NCBI RefSeq assembly: GCF_900113275.1
Contig: NZ_FOOU01000002.1
Span: 62,001-126,000 of the forward strand
Reading direction: 5' to 3'
DNA: 64,000 nt
Origin: Neptunomonas qingdaonensis
Lineage (GTDB): Bacteria; Pseudomonadota; Gammaproteobacteria; Pseudomonadales; Balneatricaceae
A model generated the notes under the pieces. It did no database searches, was not told the DNA's origin, and worked only from the letters and a program-made list of their open reading frames with translations. Positions 1-9,442 of this stretch are shown here, piece after piece. Every line of letters starts with the position of its first letter. Positions within the stretch are counted from its first letter, which is position 1. Made by a program: the position numbers and the translations under genes.

Positions 1-223
1 TCCTACATTATTGAAATTATTATAACACTAACTAGCTCTCTTTACGGCTCAATTATAGAACCCCTTTTGCTCATATTATACTCATACTCGATTTATAGGA
101 AATTAGCCCTCACCTACTCGAGGCTTACAATCGACAACACCTTTAACTAGACTTGCTTCCATACAATGATTACGTAACATACTTACTGCACTCATACAGT
201 AAACCTCAAAGAGACTAACCACT
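1..223. other. Region upstream of prsK
   Basis: No gene or clear promoter recognised on either strand; it should carry the prsKR promoter. Confidence 0.4.
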
Positions 224-2332
224 ATGTTTGACCATGCTGGCTTGTATAGCTACTTATTTGCATTTATAGCCTATTTGGTGACTGGCATTGCTTTATTCTC
301 ATCCACAAAAATCGATAACTCTGGAACACCCATTAAAGTCGCCGTCATAGCGACATGTAGCTGGGCTATATTAATAACCGCTTCCTACTCATCATCTGCC
401 ATACCGGCACAAGTCATACAAATTGTTGAAATTATTCGCAATCTGGCATGGTGCTTTTTCATATTAAAAATCATTTCACCCAAACAAAGCCCTCAACAAA
501 ACACTCTCATCAAAAAACTTGCTTATTCTCCATTAATTCTGGCAACAGCCATAGCGATCCTCAGCTCAATGATACTCTTTGGAAATAACGCCACCCAGAA
601 CACACCTTCCGACGACCCAGCAAGCGACATACCTTTAATTGCCTGGATGCTACTCTCTATCACGGGCCTCCTCCTCATAGAGCAAGTTTACAGAAACTCC
701 AACAAAGACCAGCGATGGTTTCTTAAACACCTATGCCTGGGTTTAGGCAGTATTTTTGCCTATGATTTTTTTATGTATGCTGACGCCTTACTTTTTAAAC
801 ACCTTGATAACCAGCTTTGGGATGCTCGAGGCATTATTAATGGTATTGCCGCACCGCTGATTATGACATCACTTATCAGAAATCCCAGTTGGATACTCAA
901 TATTCAAGTCTCACGTAAAGTCGTATTTCACACAGCCACACTAACAGGAGCGGGTATTTATCTTGTTCTTATGTCAGGCGCCGGATATTTCATCCGTTAC
1001 TATGGCGGCACATGGGGATCAATACTACAAATCACCTTCCTTTTTGGGGCAGGGCTACTTCTTTTCATCCTATTATTTTCAGACAAAATTCGATCAAGCA
1101 TACGTGTCTTACTAAGCAAACATTTTTTCAGTTACAAATACGACTACAGAGAAGAGTGGCAAAAATTCACTCACCTACTCTCCGAATACGAACAGAACAC
1201 ACCCGAACGTATTTGTGCTGCTATCGGCTCGCTTGTCCAAAGCAAAGGGGGGATTATCTGGGGAAGAGACGAACACCTGAACTATCAACTTCTAACTAAT
1301 TGGGAGATGGCTCCACCTGAGCTACCTCCGTCGCACTTAAAAAGCATCGGCGATTTTTTTGAACGAACTGAATGGGTCATCGATTTTGATGAATATCGAC
1401 TCACTCCCGGGATATACGACGATCTTATTATCCCCTCCTCCTTATTGGAAATCCCTAATGCATGGCTAATGATTCCACTATTATTTAATGCAGAGGTATA
1501 CGGATTTGTCCTCGTTAAACATTCCGATATTCAAAAAAACATTAACTGGGAAGATCGTGACTTACTTAAAATCGCCGGAAAACAAGCTGCCAGCCTTTTA
1601 GCACAATACCAAGCCAGCCAGGCTCTCATTCAAGCCCAGCAGTTTGAAGCATTCAATCGACTATCTGCCTATATTGTCCATGACCTGAAAAACATCCTTG
1701 CTCAACAATCACTGATTATCTCCAATGCAGAGAAACACAAGCATAAGCCAGAATTTGTTGACGATGTTATTCTGACGGTGCGTAACTCTGTAAACAGAAT
1801 GACACGCCTTATGGAGCAAATGCGAAACGGCATGCGCGGCACAACACCAGTACCTGTCGATTTAAAATTATTACTAAAAACAGTTTGTAAACACTACGAA
1901 AAACATTCACCTGCCCCAGTATATAGTGAGCCTGAGTATCAGGCTTTTGTCTTTGCTGACAATGAACAACTAGCCAATGTTTTTGGCCATCTTATCCAAA
2001 ATGCACAAGAAGCTACTGACATTGATGGCAGGATAGATGTACAGTTGACCTGTTCTCCTCATGAGGCGCTTATAGAAATCACAGATAACGGAAAAGGTAT
2101 GGATGAGAACTTCATACAACACAGACTATTTAAGGCTTTTGATTCAACCAAAGGCCTCACTGGAATGGGTGTAGGCGCATTCGAAAGCCGAGAAGTAGTT
2201 CGCTCATTAGGTGGCGACATTCAGGTTAAAAGCTCACCTGGCATTGGAACTAGTTTCTACGTAACCCTTCCTCTACACTACGCGCCAACAACAGCTAATA
2301 ACATCCCAAACGAAGCATCCCAATCAAAGTAA
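224..2332 (+). CDS. prsK: PrsK, XrtA/PEP-CTERM system sensor histidine kinase
   Basis: Membrane sensor kinase of 702 aa that should phosphorylate the adjacent PrsR. The first ~290 residues hold a run of hydrophobic segments (about 8 membrane spans). A GAF-like region follows at ~330-470, then a dimerisation/H-box with HDLKN (His486), the N-box Asn near 593 and the ATP-lid glycine boxes DNGKGM and GMGVGAF. Full length for the PrsK family (TIGR02916 type). The start has an AAAGAGA-like ribosome site. prsR begins 20 bp downstream, so the two are co-transcribed. The N-terminal membrane sensor is characteristic of PrsK; its ligand is not known. In Zoogloea, PrsK/PrsR and RpoN are reported to control PEP-CTERM gene expression. 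Confidence 0.93.
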   Translation: MFDHAGLYSYLFAFIAYLVTGIALFSSTKIDNSGTPIKVAVIATCSWAILITASYSSSAIPAQVIQIVEIIRNLAWCFFILKIISPKQSPQQNTLIKKLAYSPLILATAIAILSSMILFGNNATQNTPSDDPASDIPLIAWMLLSITGLLLIEQVYRNSNKDQRWFLKHLCLGLGSIFAYDFFMYADALLFKHLDNQLWDARGIINGIAAPLIMTSLIRNPSWILNIQVSRKVVFHTATLTGAGIYLVLMSGAGYFIRYYGGTWGSILQITFLFGAGLLLFILLFSDKIRSSIRVLLSKHFFSYKYDYREEWQKFTHLLSEYEQNTPERICAAIGSLVQSKGGIIWGRDEHLNYQLLTNWEMAPPELPPSHLKSIGDFFERTEWVIDFDEYRLTPGIYDDLIIPSSLLEIPNAWLMIPLLFNAEVYGFVLVKHSDIQKNINWEDRDLLKIAGKQAASLLAQYQASQALIQAQQFEAFNRLSAYIVHDLKNILAQQSLIISNAEKHKHKPEFVDDVILTVRNSVNRMTRLMEQMRNGMRGTTPVPVDLKLLLKTVCKHYEKHSPAPVYSEPEYQAFVFADNEQLANVFGHLIQNAQEATDIDGRIDVQLTCSPHEALIEITDNGKGMDENFIQHRLFKAFDSTKGLTGMGVGAFESREVVRSLGGDIQVKSSPGIGTSFYVTLPLHYAPTTANNIPNEASQSK

Positions 2333-2352
2333 GTTAAGGACTATCAATAGAA

Positions 2353-3717
2353 ATGAATGGATTAAAGAAGAACCTGCTTATCGTTGAAGATGATGAAGGC
2401 CTACAGAGTCAGTTACGCTGGTGCTTTGACGGTTTTGATGTAGCCATATGCGGAACAAGAGCCGAAGCTATTACACAACTGCGACGACTTCAACCGGGTG
2501 TGGTGTTATTAGATCTAGGCCTTCCTCCTGATCCAGGCGGCGTAACGGAAGGCTTTGCTGCGCTAAAAGAAATCCTTTCTCTGACACCGGAGTGCAAAGT
2601 CATTGTAGTTACCGGTGATAATGATCGTACCAATGCGGTTAATGCCATTGCGCTTGGCGCCTATGACTTCTATCAGAAACCTGCTGACCCAGAAATACTG
2701 ACACTTATCGTAGAAAGAGCTTACCGAGTCTACGAACTTGAAATAGAAAACAAACAACTCCAGAACAACCAACACAGCATGCCTTTGGACGGCATTATTG
2801 CGTCCAGCGCCCCCATGCTAAAAGTGTGCCGCACCATTGAAAAGGTAGCCCCGTCTGACATTACCACGTTATTGCTAGGCGCCAGCGGGACAGGCAAAGA
2901 GTTATTTGCTCAAGCCATTCACAAACTGAGTCCACGCGCCAACGAAAAAATAGTGGCTATAAATTGTGCGGCTATCCCCGACACATTGCTCGAAAGCGAG
3001 TTATTTGGTCATGAAAAAGGTGCCTTTACGGGTGCAACAAAACAAACTATAGGAAAAATTGAACTTGCCAATGGGGGCACGCTCTTTCTTGATGAAATAG
3101 GAGATCTGCCTTTTGAACTCCAGGCGAAGCTACTTCGCTTCTTTCAAGAACGAGTCATCGAGCGCGTTGGCGGAAGAGCAGAAATACCTATTGATGTACG
3201 CATTATCTGTGCAACACACCAAGATCTAACCACACATATTAAAGAAGGCCGCTTCCGTGAAGATTTATATTACAGAATCAGTGAAATCACCATCCAGATT
3301 CCCTCTTTAAAAGAGCGGGAAGGCGATGCGCTTTTACTCGCAAAATCCTTCTTAAACCGTCTTAATAAAGAGTATGGCAAGAGCATTCGCAATTTTGATC
3401 CTGAGGCCATGACAGCCATTGAGTCTTATGACTGGCCGGGCAATGTACGTGAAATTGAAAGCCGCATAAAACGCGCCGTCATCATGGCAGACAACGCCCT
3501 TATAACGACTGAAGATCTGGAGCTAGACCTAACGAATACAGAATCCGCCCCATTAAACTTAAAGCAGATAAGAGAAGAGGCAGAGAAGAAGGCAATTAAA
3601 AGAGCGCTCAATCATTCAGATTTCAGCATATCCGAGACAGCGAAGGCTCTTGGAATAACCAGACCAACACTTTACAGCATGCTCGATAAGTATAATCTAC
3701 ACCCTAAAACAGATTAA
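2353..3717 (+). CDS. prsR: PrsR, sigma-54-dependent PEP-CTERM response regulator
   Basis: NtrC-type response regulator of 454 aa. A receiver domain (residues 1-130) has the acidic pair ED(D) near 12-14 and the phospho-acceptor Asp54 in VVLLDLG. A central AAA+ domain has Walker A GASGTGKE, the sigma-54 contact loop GAFTGA and Walker B FLDEIGD. A C-terminal Fis-type helix-turn-helix includes the segment ETAKALGITRPTLY. All motifs for phosphorylation-controlled activation of RpoN promoters are intact. It is the last gene of the prsKR operon and ends before a bidirectional terminator. The two sigma-54 promoters found at 15344-15358 and 17100-17114 are its obvious candidate targets (inference). 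Confidence 0.94.
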   Translation: MNGLKKNLLIVEDDEGLQSQLRWCFDGFDVAICGTRAEAITQLRRLQPGVVLLDLGLPPDPGGVTEGFAALKEILSLTPECKVIVVTGDNDRTNAVNAIALGAYDFYQKPADPEILTLIVERAYRVYELEIENKQLQNNQHSMPLDGIIASSAPMLKVCRTIEKVAPSDITTLLLGASGTGKELFAQAIHKLSPRANEKIVAINCAAIPDTLLESELFGHEKGAFTGATKQTIGKIELANGGTLFLDEIGDLPFELQAKLLRFFQERVIERVGGRAEIPIDVRIICATHQDLTTHIKEGRFREDLYYRISEITIQIPSLKEREGDALLLAKSFLNRLNKEYGKSIRNFDPEAMTAIESYDWPGNVREIESRIKRAVIMADNALITTEDLELDLTNTESAPLNLKQIREEAEKKAIKRALNHSDFSISETAKALGITRPTLYSMLDKYNLHPKTD

Positions 3718-3767
3718 GCTTAAGCCTACCAAGGTACCTAGGCTTGGCCACCAGACGAAATCCACAT

Positions 3768-3799
3768 TAAAAAGGGGCATATCACGCCCCTATTTTTCT
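3768..3799. terminator. Bidirectional rho-independent terminator between prsR and the sugar transferase gene
   Basis: Inverted repeat AGGGGC (3773-3778) / GCCCCT (3786-3791) with a 7-nt loop, preceded by an A run and followed by ATTTTT, so it can work in both directions between two convergent genes. A second inverted repeat, AAGCCTA/TAGGCTT, sits just upstream at about 3722-3745 without a T tract. Confidence 0.75.
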
Positions 3800-3834
3800 A
3801 TTCTGTGCGATCTAAGTCCATTAGAATATACTTC

Positions 3835-5313
3835 TTAGCGAGCACCTTTCTTAAACAAAACCACTTCAACTGTTTGGATAAGAATATACATATCCAGAAA
3901 GATACTGTGATTTTTTATATAATAAAGATCATATTGAAGCTTCTGTATCGAATCCTCATCCGAAGCGCCATAGGGGTAACATAGCTGAGCCCACCCTGTT
4001 ACACCAGGACTTAAGCGATGCCTCTCATCGTACAACACATTCAAATGATTTAACCTAGAAACAAACTCAGGCCGCTCTGGCCGAGGGCCAACAAGGCTCA
4101 TATCACCTGACAATACATTCCATAACTGAGGCAACTCATCCAAGCGATATTTACGAATAAAGCTACCCACTCTTGTTATTCTGGCATCATCCTTCTGAGC
4201 CCACTGCGCTTTACCGTCCGCTTCTGCATCTGTTTGCATGCTTCTGAATTTAATAACATCAAATGGACAACCGTTTCGTCCAACACGCTGCTGTCGATAC
4301 AAAACACCACCGCGCCCCAAACTTTCGACAAAAATGGCAAGAGCAGTTAACAACATCAAAGGAGAAAAAATCACCAATAAACCCAAACTTACCAGGATAT
4401 CGACCGTACGCTTTTTAAAGGCCCGAAACATGTCGGGCGAAAATCCTTTCGCGAAAATCAACCAGCCAGGCTGCAGTAAGTCTAACTGGATCAAACCTCT
4501 TTCTCTCTCAAAAAAATCCAGCATATCAATAACATCAATTCCACTCATCCTACAATCAAGCAGCTCCTTAATAGGCAGTTTCAATCGACGATCATCTAAT
4601 GCGATAACGATCTCATCAATATCATGCTTCATCGCAAAGTCACGTATACAACCATTAGAAAAAACAAGACGGCTTTTAGAAACACGACTTTTCTCTGCAG
4701 CATCCAGAGGTATAAACCCGAATAAATCAACGCCTCTCATATCCGCTTTACGGCGCAGTTTATCGATATATGAAGCCCTTTTCCCTGCCCCTAAAACCAA
4801 TATACGACGCTGCAAAAGCTTCCCATCAACAAACCCATAAAATAAGGCTCTAATTAACATCAACCCCGCAAGTGATGACAAGGCGGTGACAGGCAATACA
4901 GCATATCCACCATAGGTATGAGGGAACAAAAAGTTGATACCGATAGTTATTGAAATCCCAAAAATAACCGCCACGATCAAGCGAGATAGCACGCCCACCA
5001 AACATTGTCTTTGGCGGGTATCGTATAACCCCATAGCCGCTAAACTGAATGACAACAGCACAGCCGGTAACAATATACTTGCGGCATACGCCATAGCCGA
5101 CTGCTCAAGATTCACAAAAGTCAGATGAACCAGATAACTAATCAACGTCACCAGCATGAACTCAAACACGGCTAACAATAAGAACTGAGCATGCACATAA
5201 TGCCCAAAAATCCTAAATTTTCCATGACCAAAGTGTAGCTTTGCTCGTTGAGTAGACGCTTTTGACTCCTTCTTTTCAGGAGTCGAATCATAACGAGCAT
5301 TAACTTTATCCAT
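3835..5313 (-). CDS. XrtA/PEP-CTERM system initiating sugar-phosphate transferase (TIGR03013-like)
   Basis: Polyisoprenyl-phosphate hexose-1-phosphate transferase of 492 aa (TIGR03013/TIGR03025 type), expected to load the first sugar of the repeat unit onto undecaprenyl phosphate. About five membrane spans lie in the first 160 residues. A Rossmann-like CoA-binding-type domain follows (ILVLGAGKRA, FGFIPLD). The C-terminal bacterial sugar-transferase domain has the membrane-entry segment KRTVDILVSLGLLVIFSPLM, then VGRNGCPFDVIKFRSM, RKYRLDELPQLWNVLSGDMSLVGPRPE and SPGVTGWAQ, all family hallmarks. Convergent with prsR. An enzyme of this type is the usual first committed step in XrtA loci. Exact sugar specificity cannot be read from the sequence. 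Confidence 0.9.
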   Translation of the reverse strand: MDKVNARYDSTPEKKESKASTQRAKLHFGHGKFRIFGHYVHAQFLLLAVFEFMLVTLISYLVHLTFVNLEQSAMAYAASILLPAVLLSFSLAAMGLYDTRQRQCLVGVLSRLIVAVIFGISITIGINFLFPHTYGGYAVLPVTALSSLAGLMLIRALFYGFVDGKLLQRRILVLGAGKRASYIDKLRRKADMRGVDLFGFIPLDAAEKSRVSKSRLVFSNGCIRDFAMKHDIDEIVIALDDRRLKLPIKELLDCRMSGIDVIDMLDFFERERGLIQLDLLQPGWLIFAKGFSPDMFRAFKKRTVDILVSLGLLVIFSPLMLLTALAIFVESLGRGGVLYRQQRVGRNGCPFDVIKFRSMQTDAEADGKAQWAQKDDARITRVGSFIRKYRLDELPQLWNVLSGDMSLVGPRPERPEFVSRLNHLNVLYDERHRLSPGVTGWAQLCYPYGASDEDSIQKLQYDLYYIKNHSIFLDMYILIQTVEVVLFKKGAR

Positions 5314-5558
5314 GAACAGCTTTCCTAATTAATGACGCGACAGACTTGAAATCAGCAATATTTCACTGTGAAATCAAACATAAGATTTCAGGCTATGAGT
5401 ATAGACCAAATATTAATAAAAAAAGCTATAATACCCCTCAAAAATAACCTAAACCTAAATGCTAAATATACACCAGAAGCAGCATTTTTTCATGTATAGA
5501 CTACATTTACCTTATCATGATGTTGCCACCTGATAAGGTGAGCCCAAAGGACAGCCAG

Positions 5559-6467
5559 ATGCTATCAGCACAAAAAACCTACACCTTTAGCTCATTACAT
5601 ATAGATATCGCACGAAACTCTACTGATGATTTCAATCTTTTTCATGACAAGAAGAAATGGCACCAAATCCATCGAAACCCGTTCAACGGACCTATTGCTT
5701 TAGGCTTTCAAATAGAGGAGTTTATCGAAGGGGCCATCCTTGATCATAGAATCACAAACGGCGAAAATAAAGTCATTGATCAGCACAAGTTGCAATATAG
5801 TAATTATCAATTTACATTTACCAATCCAGTCAAACCGGATGAAGAGATTGAAATAAAAATCAACAAAAGTATTTTTTCCGAGAAGCAAAACACCCCCACG
5901 CTAAGCAATAGAGTTAACATAAAGTCTGGCGGAAAACTCAGTGTAATAGGTTACAAAAAAGAGTCTATGCTCCCTCTATTTTTACCTGACCTTAGCTTAC
6001 CCGATTTAAGTACCCTTAAAGATGCAGTTGATAGGGAATTTTTAGGCGATACAGGCTTTTTTGTTAAACGAAAGTTCATGAACACAAGCAATGCAAAAAA
6101 TTTTTTATCGGGCTCTCTGGTTGAGCAATCAGACTTTTTTGACGAGATTGAAAGCAAAGCAAACTTCCCTGAAATTTTTCCTTGTGCGCTCATCTCATGC
6201 GCCCTTTTAGAAAAAGCCATCAAAGAGAAGTTAGATTTCAAACGCAATCCAATGGTTTATACTTCACACAAGATAAGTATTGACCGAAATCAGCTGACTC
6301 ACCTCAAAAGCAATGACAGCTTGCACTTACTAGTTCGGCCATATTCAAACGGCGACGATAACGCATCCCCTCTTATGCAAACACACGAATGCTACGGGGT
6401 TGTTAACCATTCATCTTTACTTTTCAGATCACTCATTACACTCGTGCCACTGGACGGAGCACCCTGA
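5559..6467 (+). CDS. MaoC/hotdog-fold dehydratase-like protein
   Basis: 302 aa from the start chosen here. An upstream ATG at 5517 is possible, but only 5559 has a strong ribosome site, AAAGGA 7 nt away. The N-terminal half resembles MaoC-like (R)-specific enoyl hydratases: ISTDDFN-like ARNSTDDFNLFHD followed by an NPFNGPIALGFQ segment, where hydratases carry the Asp/His catalytic pair, and YQFTFTNPVKPDEEIEI. The C-terminal half may be a second hotdog domain; I do not recognise it clearly. It overlaps operonically with the VanZ gene (3 bp gap). The neighbourhood of acyltransferases suggests a role in acyl-chain chemistry, but substrate and activity are inference. Confidence 0.6.
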   Translation: MLSAQKTYTFSSLHIDIARNSTDDFNLFHDKKKWHQIHRNPFNGPIALGFQIEEFIEGAILDHRITNGENKVIDQHKLQYSNYQFTFTNPVKPDEEIEIKINKSIFSEKQNTPTLSNRVNIKSGGKLSVIGYKKESMLPLFLPDLSLPDLSTLKDAVDREFLGDTGFFVKRKFMNTSNAKNFLSGSLVEQSDFFDEIESKANFPEIFPCALISCALLEKAIKEKLDFKRNPMVYTSHKISIDRNQLTHLKSNDSLHLLVRPYSNGDDNASPLMQTHECYGVVNHSSLLFRSLITLVPLDGAP

Positions 6468-6469
6468 TA

Positions 6470-6868
6470 ATGAGCAGACTAACCGCCCCTTTTATCTACA
6501 TGGGACTTATTTTCTTACTATCATCAGTTCCTGGCAACAACATAAACCCAGAAACATTCCTTGAGCGATCCTTGATATGGATCTCACCAGGCTTTCAGAA
6601 CTTGCTACACATACCCTTATTTTTTGGGCTTGCCTTAACATGGATATATGCTTTAGAAAAACACATAAAAAGCAATTATCTAACCTTATTGACAGCATTT
6701 GCCCTTTCTATGCTTTATGGCATTTTTGACGAATTCCACCAAATTCAAGTACCCGGCAGATATGGATCAATATCAGATCTGCTATTAGATGCACTCGGTG
6801 CTGTTTTAATTTTTCTCACGCCTCTGATAAAAAAAATCATTTACAACAAAGGCTCGATAATCGAGTAG
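6470..6868 (+). CDS. VanZ family membrane protein
   Basis: Small membrane protein of 132 aa with about four hydrophobic segments and the VanZ-type signature near residues 83-110 (YGIFDEFHQ, GRYGSISDLLLDALG). VanZ-like proteins are often found in exosortase/EPS loci, where their biochemical role is unknown. It starts 2 nt after the stop of the hotdog-fold gene, so the two are almost certainly translated from one message. No clear terminator follows before the convergent acyltransferase gene. Confidence 0.8.
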   Translation: MSRLTAPFIYMGLIFLLSSVPGNNINPETFLERSLIWISPGFQNLLHIPLFFGLALTWIYALEKHIKSNYLTLLTAFALSMLYGIFDEFHQIQVPGRYGSISDLLLDALGAVLIFLTPLIKKIIYNKGSIIE

Positions 6869-6929
6869 CGTATTCAAACAGAAAATGTAAATCGCCCTAC
6901 ATCAGAATGCGAATAAAACTAGCATCATC

Positions 6930-7688
6930 CTAAACTGCGTCAGACGTACAACAAGATCGATACTCAGCACAAATTCTTGCATTGATCGCATCGTACAGTT
7001 CTTTCAATTCGGGTTTCATATTATCTAATACAGATTGGGTGGTAATAAAATAAGGTGCGCGGATACCATGATAATCAACATCACAACCTGCTCGATGAAA
7101 AACAATGCCCGAGCGTTTTAACAACCGTGGCAGAAAAGGCTCCATCATAGCAAATACGTTAGTTCTACCGGTTAGCATAGTTAAGGAAGTTGACGCTAGA
7201 AATGCAGACACCGCGATTAAAGGAAAAACCCGCCGCTCCTCATCTGCAAATGCTAACTGCTGCACATTACCAAATCGATCTAACGCCTCATTTGACCGCC
7301 TCCTAAAAGCCCCATCAACGGCAAGTCGCGAAATTTCACACAGCGTTGCTCTATTAAGCTTTAATTCTTCAATAAACTTAATATCCAAGCTATCAATGCA
7401 ATACTTTTCAAAAGGTAAAATCATATCTTGCTTATTAAGATCAGCTGGCACCAACCGTACGCAACCCGCTACCTGTCTTGACTCTTTATGCCTGATAAGA
7501 CAGTGAAATGAATAAATATCAAACTCATCCGACTCTTGCTCTTCAACAAAATGCTCTATTGACTCATATTCAAACTCTTTACAGTAAACATTGAACCGGG
7601 TATGAAAAATCTCTCTCTTCAAAGCTTCTTCAGCAGCTAACTCAACTGTAAAATACCTCTGAAAGTTTTCTGCTAAACTCTTCTGCAT
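6930..7688 (-). CDS. PEP-CTERM/exosortase system-associated acyltransferase (TIGR03694-like)
   Basis: 252 aa from Met at 7688. The open frame extends 41 codons further, to 7811, but that extension is not conserved-looking, overlaps the divergent gene and would leave no promoter space; an AGGGTGG-like site lies upstream of 7688. It belongs to the autoinducer-synthase/GNAT-like fold family recurrent in PEP-CTERM genomes. Visible hallmarks are the N-terminal YFTVELAAEEALKREIFHTR segment, then FNVYCKEFEYE, CLIRHKESRQVAGCVRLV and the CEISRLAVDGAFRRR acyl-CoA-binding-like strand. It probably moves a fatty acyl group onto a small amine; product unknown. Divergent from the flavoprotein gene, 116 bp apart. 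Confidence 0.82.
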   Translation of the reverse strand: MQKSLAENFQRYFTVELAAEEALKREIFHTRFNVYCKEFEYESIEHFVEEQESDEFDIYSFHCLIRHKESRQVAGCVRLVPADLNKQDMILPFEKYCIDSLDIKFIEELKLNRATLCEISRLAVDGAFRRRSNEALDRFGNVQQLAFADEERRVFPLIAVSAFLASTSLTMLTGRTNVFAMMEPFLPRLLKRSGIVFHRAGCDVDYHGIRAPYFITTQSVLDNMKPELKELYDAINARICAEYRSCCTSDAV

Positions 7689-7804
7689 GCAGCACAACCA
7701 CCCTATGTTAGCTAGGAAAGCATTTTCACAAAGAATTACGAATGAGTTCAAAAGCTCATACATCGAAATACGACTGACGTTTACAAACCACATTGGAGAT
7801 AGCA

Positions 7805-9406
7805 ATGACACATAACCTGAAGAATGCTATTCAACAATGGAGCTTAAATCTTGCTACATATCAAGTTATTACTGATCCTGATATTTTACAACAATACGGC
7901 ACCGCCACTTACAAAACAACACATCAGGTTTCAGCAATCCTCAAGCCTGACGATAGAAAACAAGTACAAGAAATCGTAAGAATTGCTAACACTTATAAAG
8001 TCCCTCTTTACCCAATAAGCTCAGGAAAAAACTGGGGTTATGGATCAAGCGCACCCACAGCAGACAATTGCGTAATTCTTGACCTTAGCTCGATGAACAA
8101 GATTGTAAAGCTAGATATTGACTTGGCTTATGTTACTCTCGAACCAGGGGTTACCCAAAAGCAGTTGTATGAGTTTCTTAAAAAAGAAAATGCTCCTTTA
8201 TGGATGGATGCTACAGGCGCGTCTGCTGATTGCAGCATTGTAGGCAACACAATAGAACGAGGTTTTGGCCATACGCCATATGGTGATCATTTTGCTCATG
8301 TATCGGGTTTAGAAGTGGTCTTAGCGAATGGAGAATGCTTTAAAACAGGATTTGGTCGTTTTCCTAATGCCCTCTCTTCACAAGTCTACCATTGGGGTGT
8401 CGGCGCTTATCTGGACGGACTATTTAGCCAATCAAACTTTGGTGTCATCACTGAAATGACTATTTGGCTGATGCCTAAACCCGAATACTCCCAAGCATTT
8501 TTTTGCAGTGTTGATAAGGATGCCCTTCCTCAACTAGTAGATTCTCTTAGACCCTTACGCTTAGACGGCACGCTCAAAAGTGCCATGCATATAGTCAATG
8601 CCGACAAGGCCATTGCAGCTTTTGGTCAATATCCCTGGAAAGAAGTCAACCAGATAACACCACTACCCAGAGCATGGCTAGAACGTGAAAGCAAAACAAA
8701 AAATCTCGGAGGCTGGAATGCATCAGGCGCCCTTTACGGATCTCGCAGCGAAGTATCAATCGCTCGTAAAAAGCTTAAAAGAGCATTACGCCATATTCAG
8801 TCTAAGAAATTACACTTTATTGATGACAGAACCCTAAAGATTGCCCAACTGATCAAAACACCTTACCAATGGATGACTGGCGTAGATTTAGAAAAAGCAT
8901 TAGAAATGGTGGTGCCTGTCATCAACCTAAAGCGAGGAGTACCCAGTAATGTCTTTATACCAAGTACTTATTGGCGAAAAAAAAGCCCAGCACCTGCTGG
9001 CGACGAAGCCGATCCCAATAAGGATCGATGTGGGCTCTTATGGTTGGCGCCCATAGCACCGATGACAGGCATGCATGCAGCTATTCTTGAAGAGATAATA
9101 GAAAGCACACTATTACAGTTTAGCTTTGAACCAGAAATATCAATGACATTATTAACTGAACGATGCATTGATAGCGTGGTTGCAATTACTTATGATCGAG
9201 ACGTACCAGAGGAAGAAGAAAGAGCACTTCTGTGTCATGATGAACTATTGAAAAAACTGACAGACAAAGGCTACTACCCTTATAGGCTATCTACTTATGC
9301 CATGGGGAACTTACCTACACCTGATGAAGGTTACCTAACGTTAATGAATAGCATTAAGAATGCTTTAGATCCTGAGCACATTATCGCACCAGGCCGCTAT
9401 GAATAG
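7805..9406 (+). CDS. FAD-binding oxidoreductase of the vanillyl-alcohol oxidase/p-cresol methylhydroxylase type
   Basis: 533 aa from ATG 7805, with GGAGAT 5-10 nt upstream; a TTG at 7793 overlaps that ribosome site and is unlikely. The N-terminal PCMH-type FAD domain (~50-230) shows YPISSGKNWGYG, the pyrophosphate-binding segment, then VTLEPGVTQKQLYEFL, DATGASADCSIVGN and HFAHVSGLEVVLANGE. The C-terminal domain ends LMNSIKNALDPEHIIAPGRY, the usual end of this superfamily. Such enzymes oxidise para-substituted phenols or related alcohols and amines. Position between an acyltransferase and prsT is unusual; it may act on the acylated product (inference). No signal peptide is visible, so cytoplasmic. 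Confidence 0.82.
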   Translation: MTHNLKNAIQQWSLNLATYQVITDPDILQQYGTATYKTTHQVSAILKPDDRKQVQEIVRIANTYKVPLYPISSGKNWGYGSSAPTADNCVILDLSSMNKIVKLDIDLAYVTLEPGVTQKQLYEFLKKENAPLWMDATGASADCSIVGNTIERGFGHTPYGDHFAHVSGLEVVLANGECFKTGFGRFPNALSSQVYHWGVGAYLDGLFSQSNFGVITEMTIWLMPKPEYSQAFFCSVDKDALPQLVDSLRPLRLDGTLKSAMHIVNADKAIAAFGQYPWKEVNQITPLPRAWLERESKTKNLGGWNASGALYGSRSEVSIARKKLKRALRHIQSKKLHFIDDRTLKIAQLIKTPYQWMTGVDLEKALEMVVPVINLKRGVPSNVFIPSTYWRKKSPAPAGDEADPNKDRCGLLWLAPIAPMTGMHAAILEEIIESTLLQFSFEPEISMTLLTERCIDSVVAITYDRDVPEEEERALLCHDELLKKLTDKGYYPYRLSTYAMGNLPTPDEGYLTLMNSIKNALDPEHIIAPGRYE

Positions 9407-9442
9407 CATAATTAGTACCGTTATAAAAAAAGGAGATGGATT

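Noticed and set aside
4238-4840. 200-codon frame antisense to the sugar transferase
   Set aside because: Shadow of the well-supported minus-strand gene; basic, Ser/Lys-rich chance translation.
7689-7811. 41-residue extension of the TIGR03694-like acyltransferase
   Set aside because: Overlaps the divergent flavoprotein start and lacks family features; Met at 7688 fits the family start.
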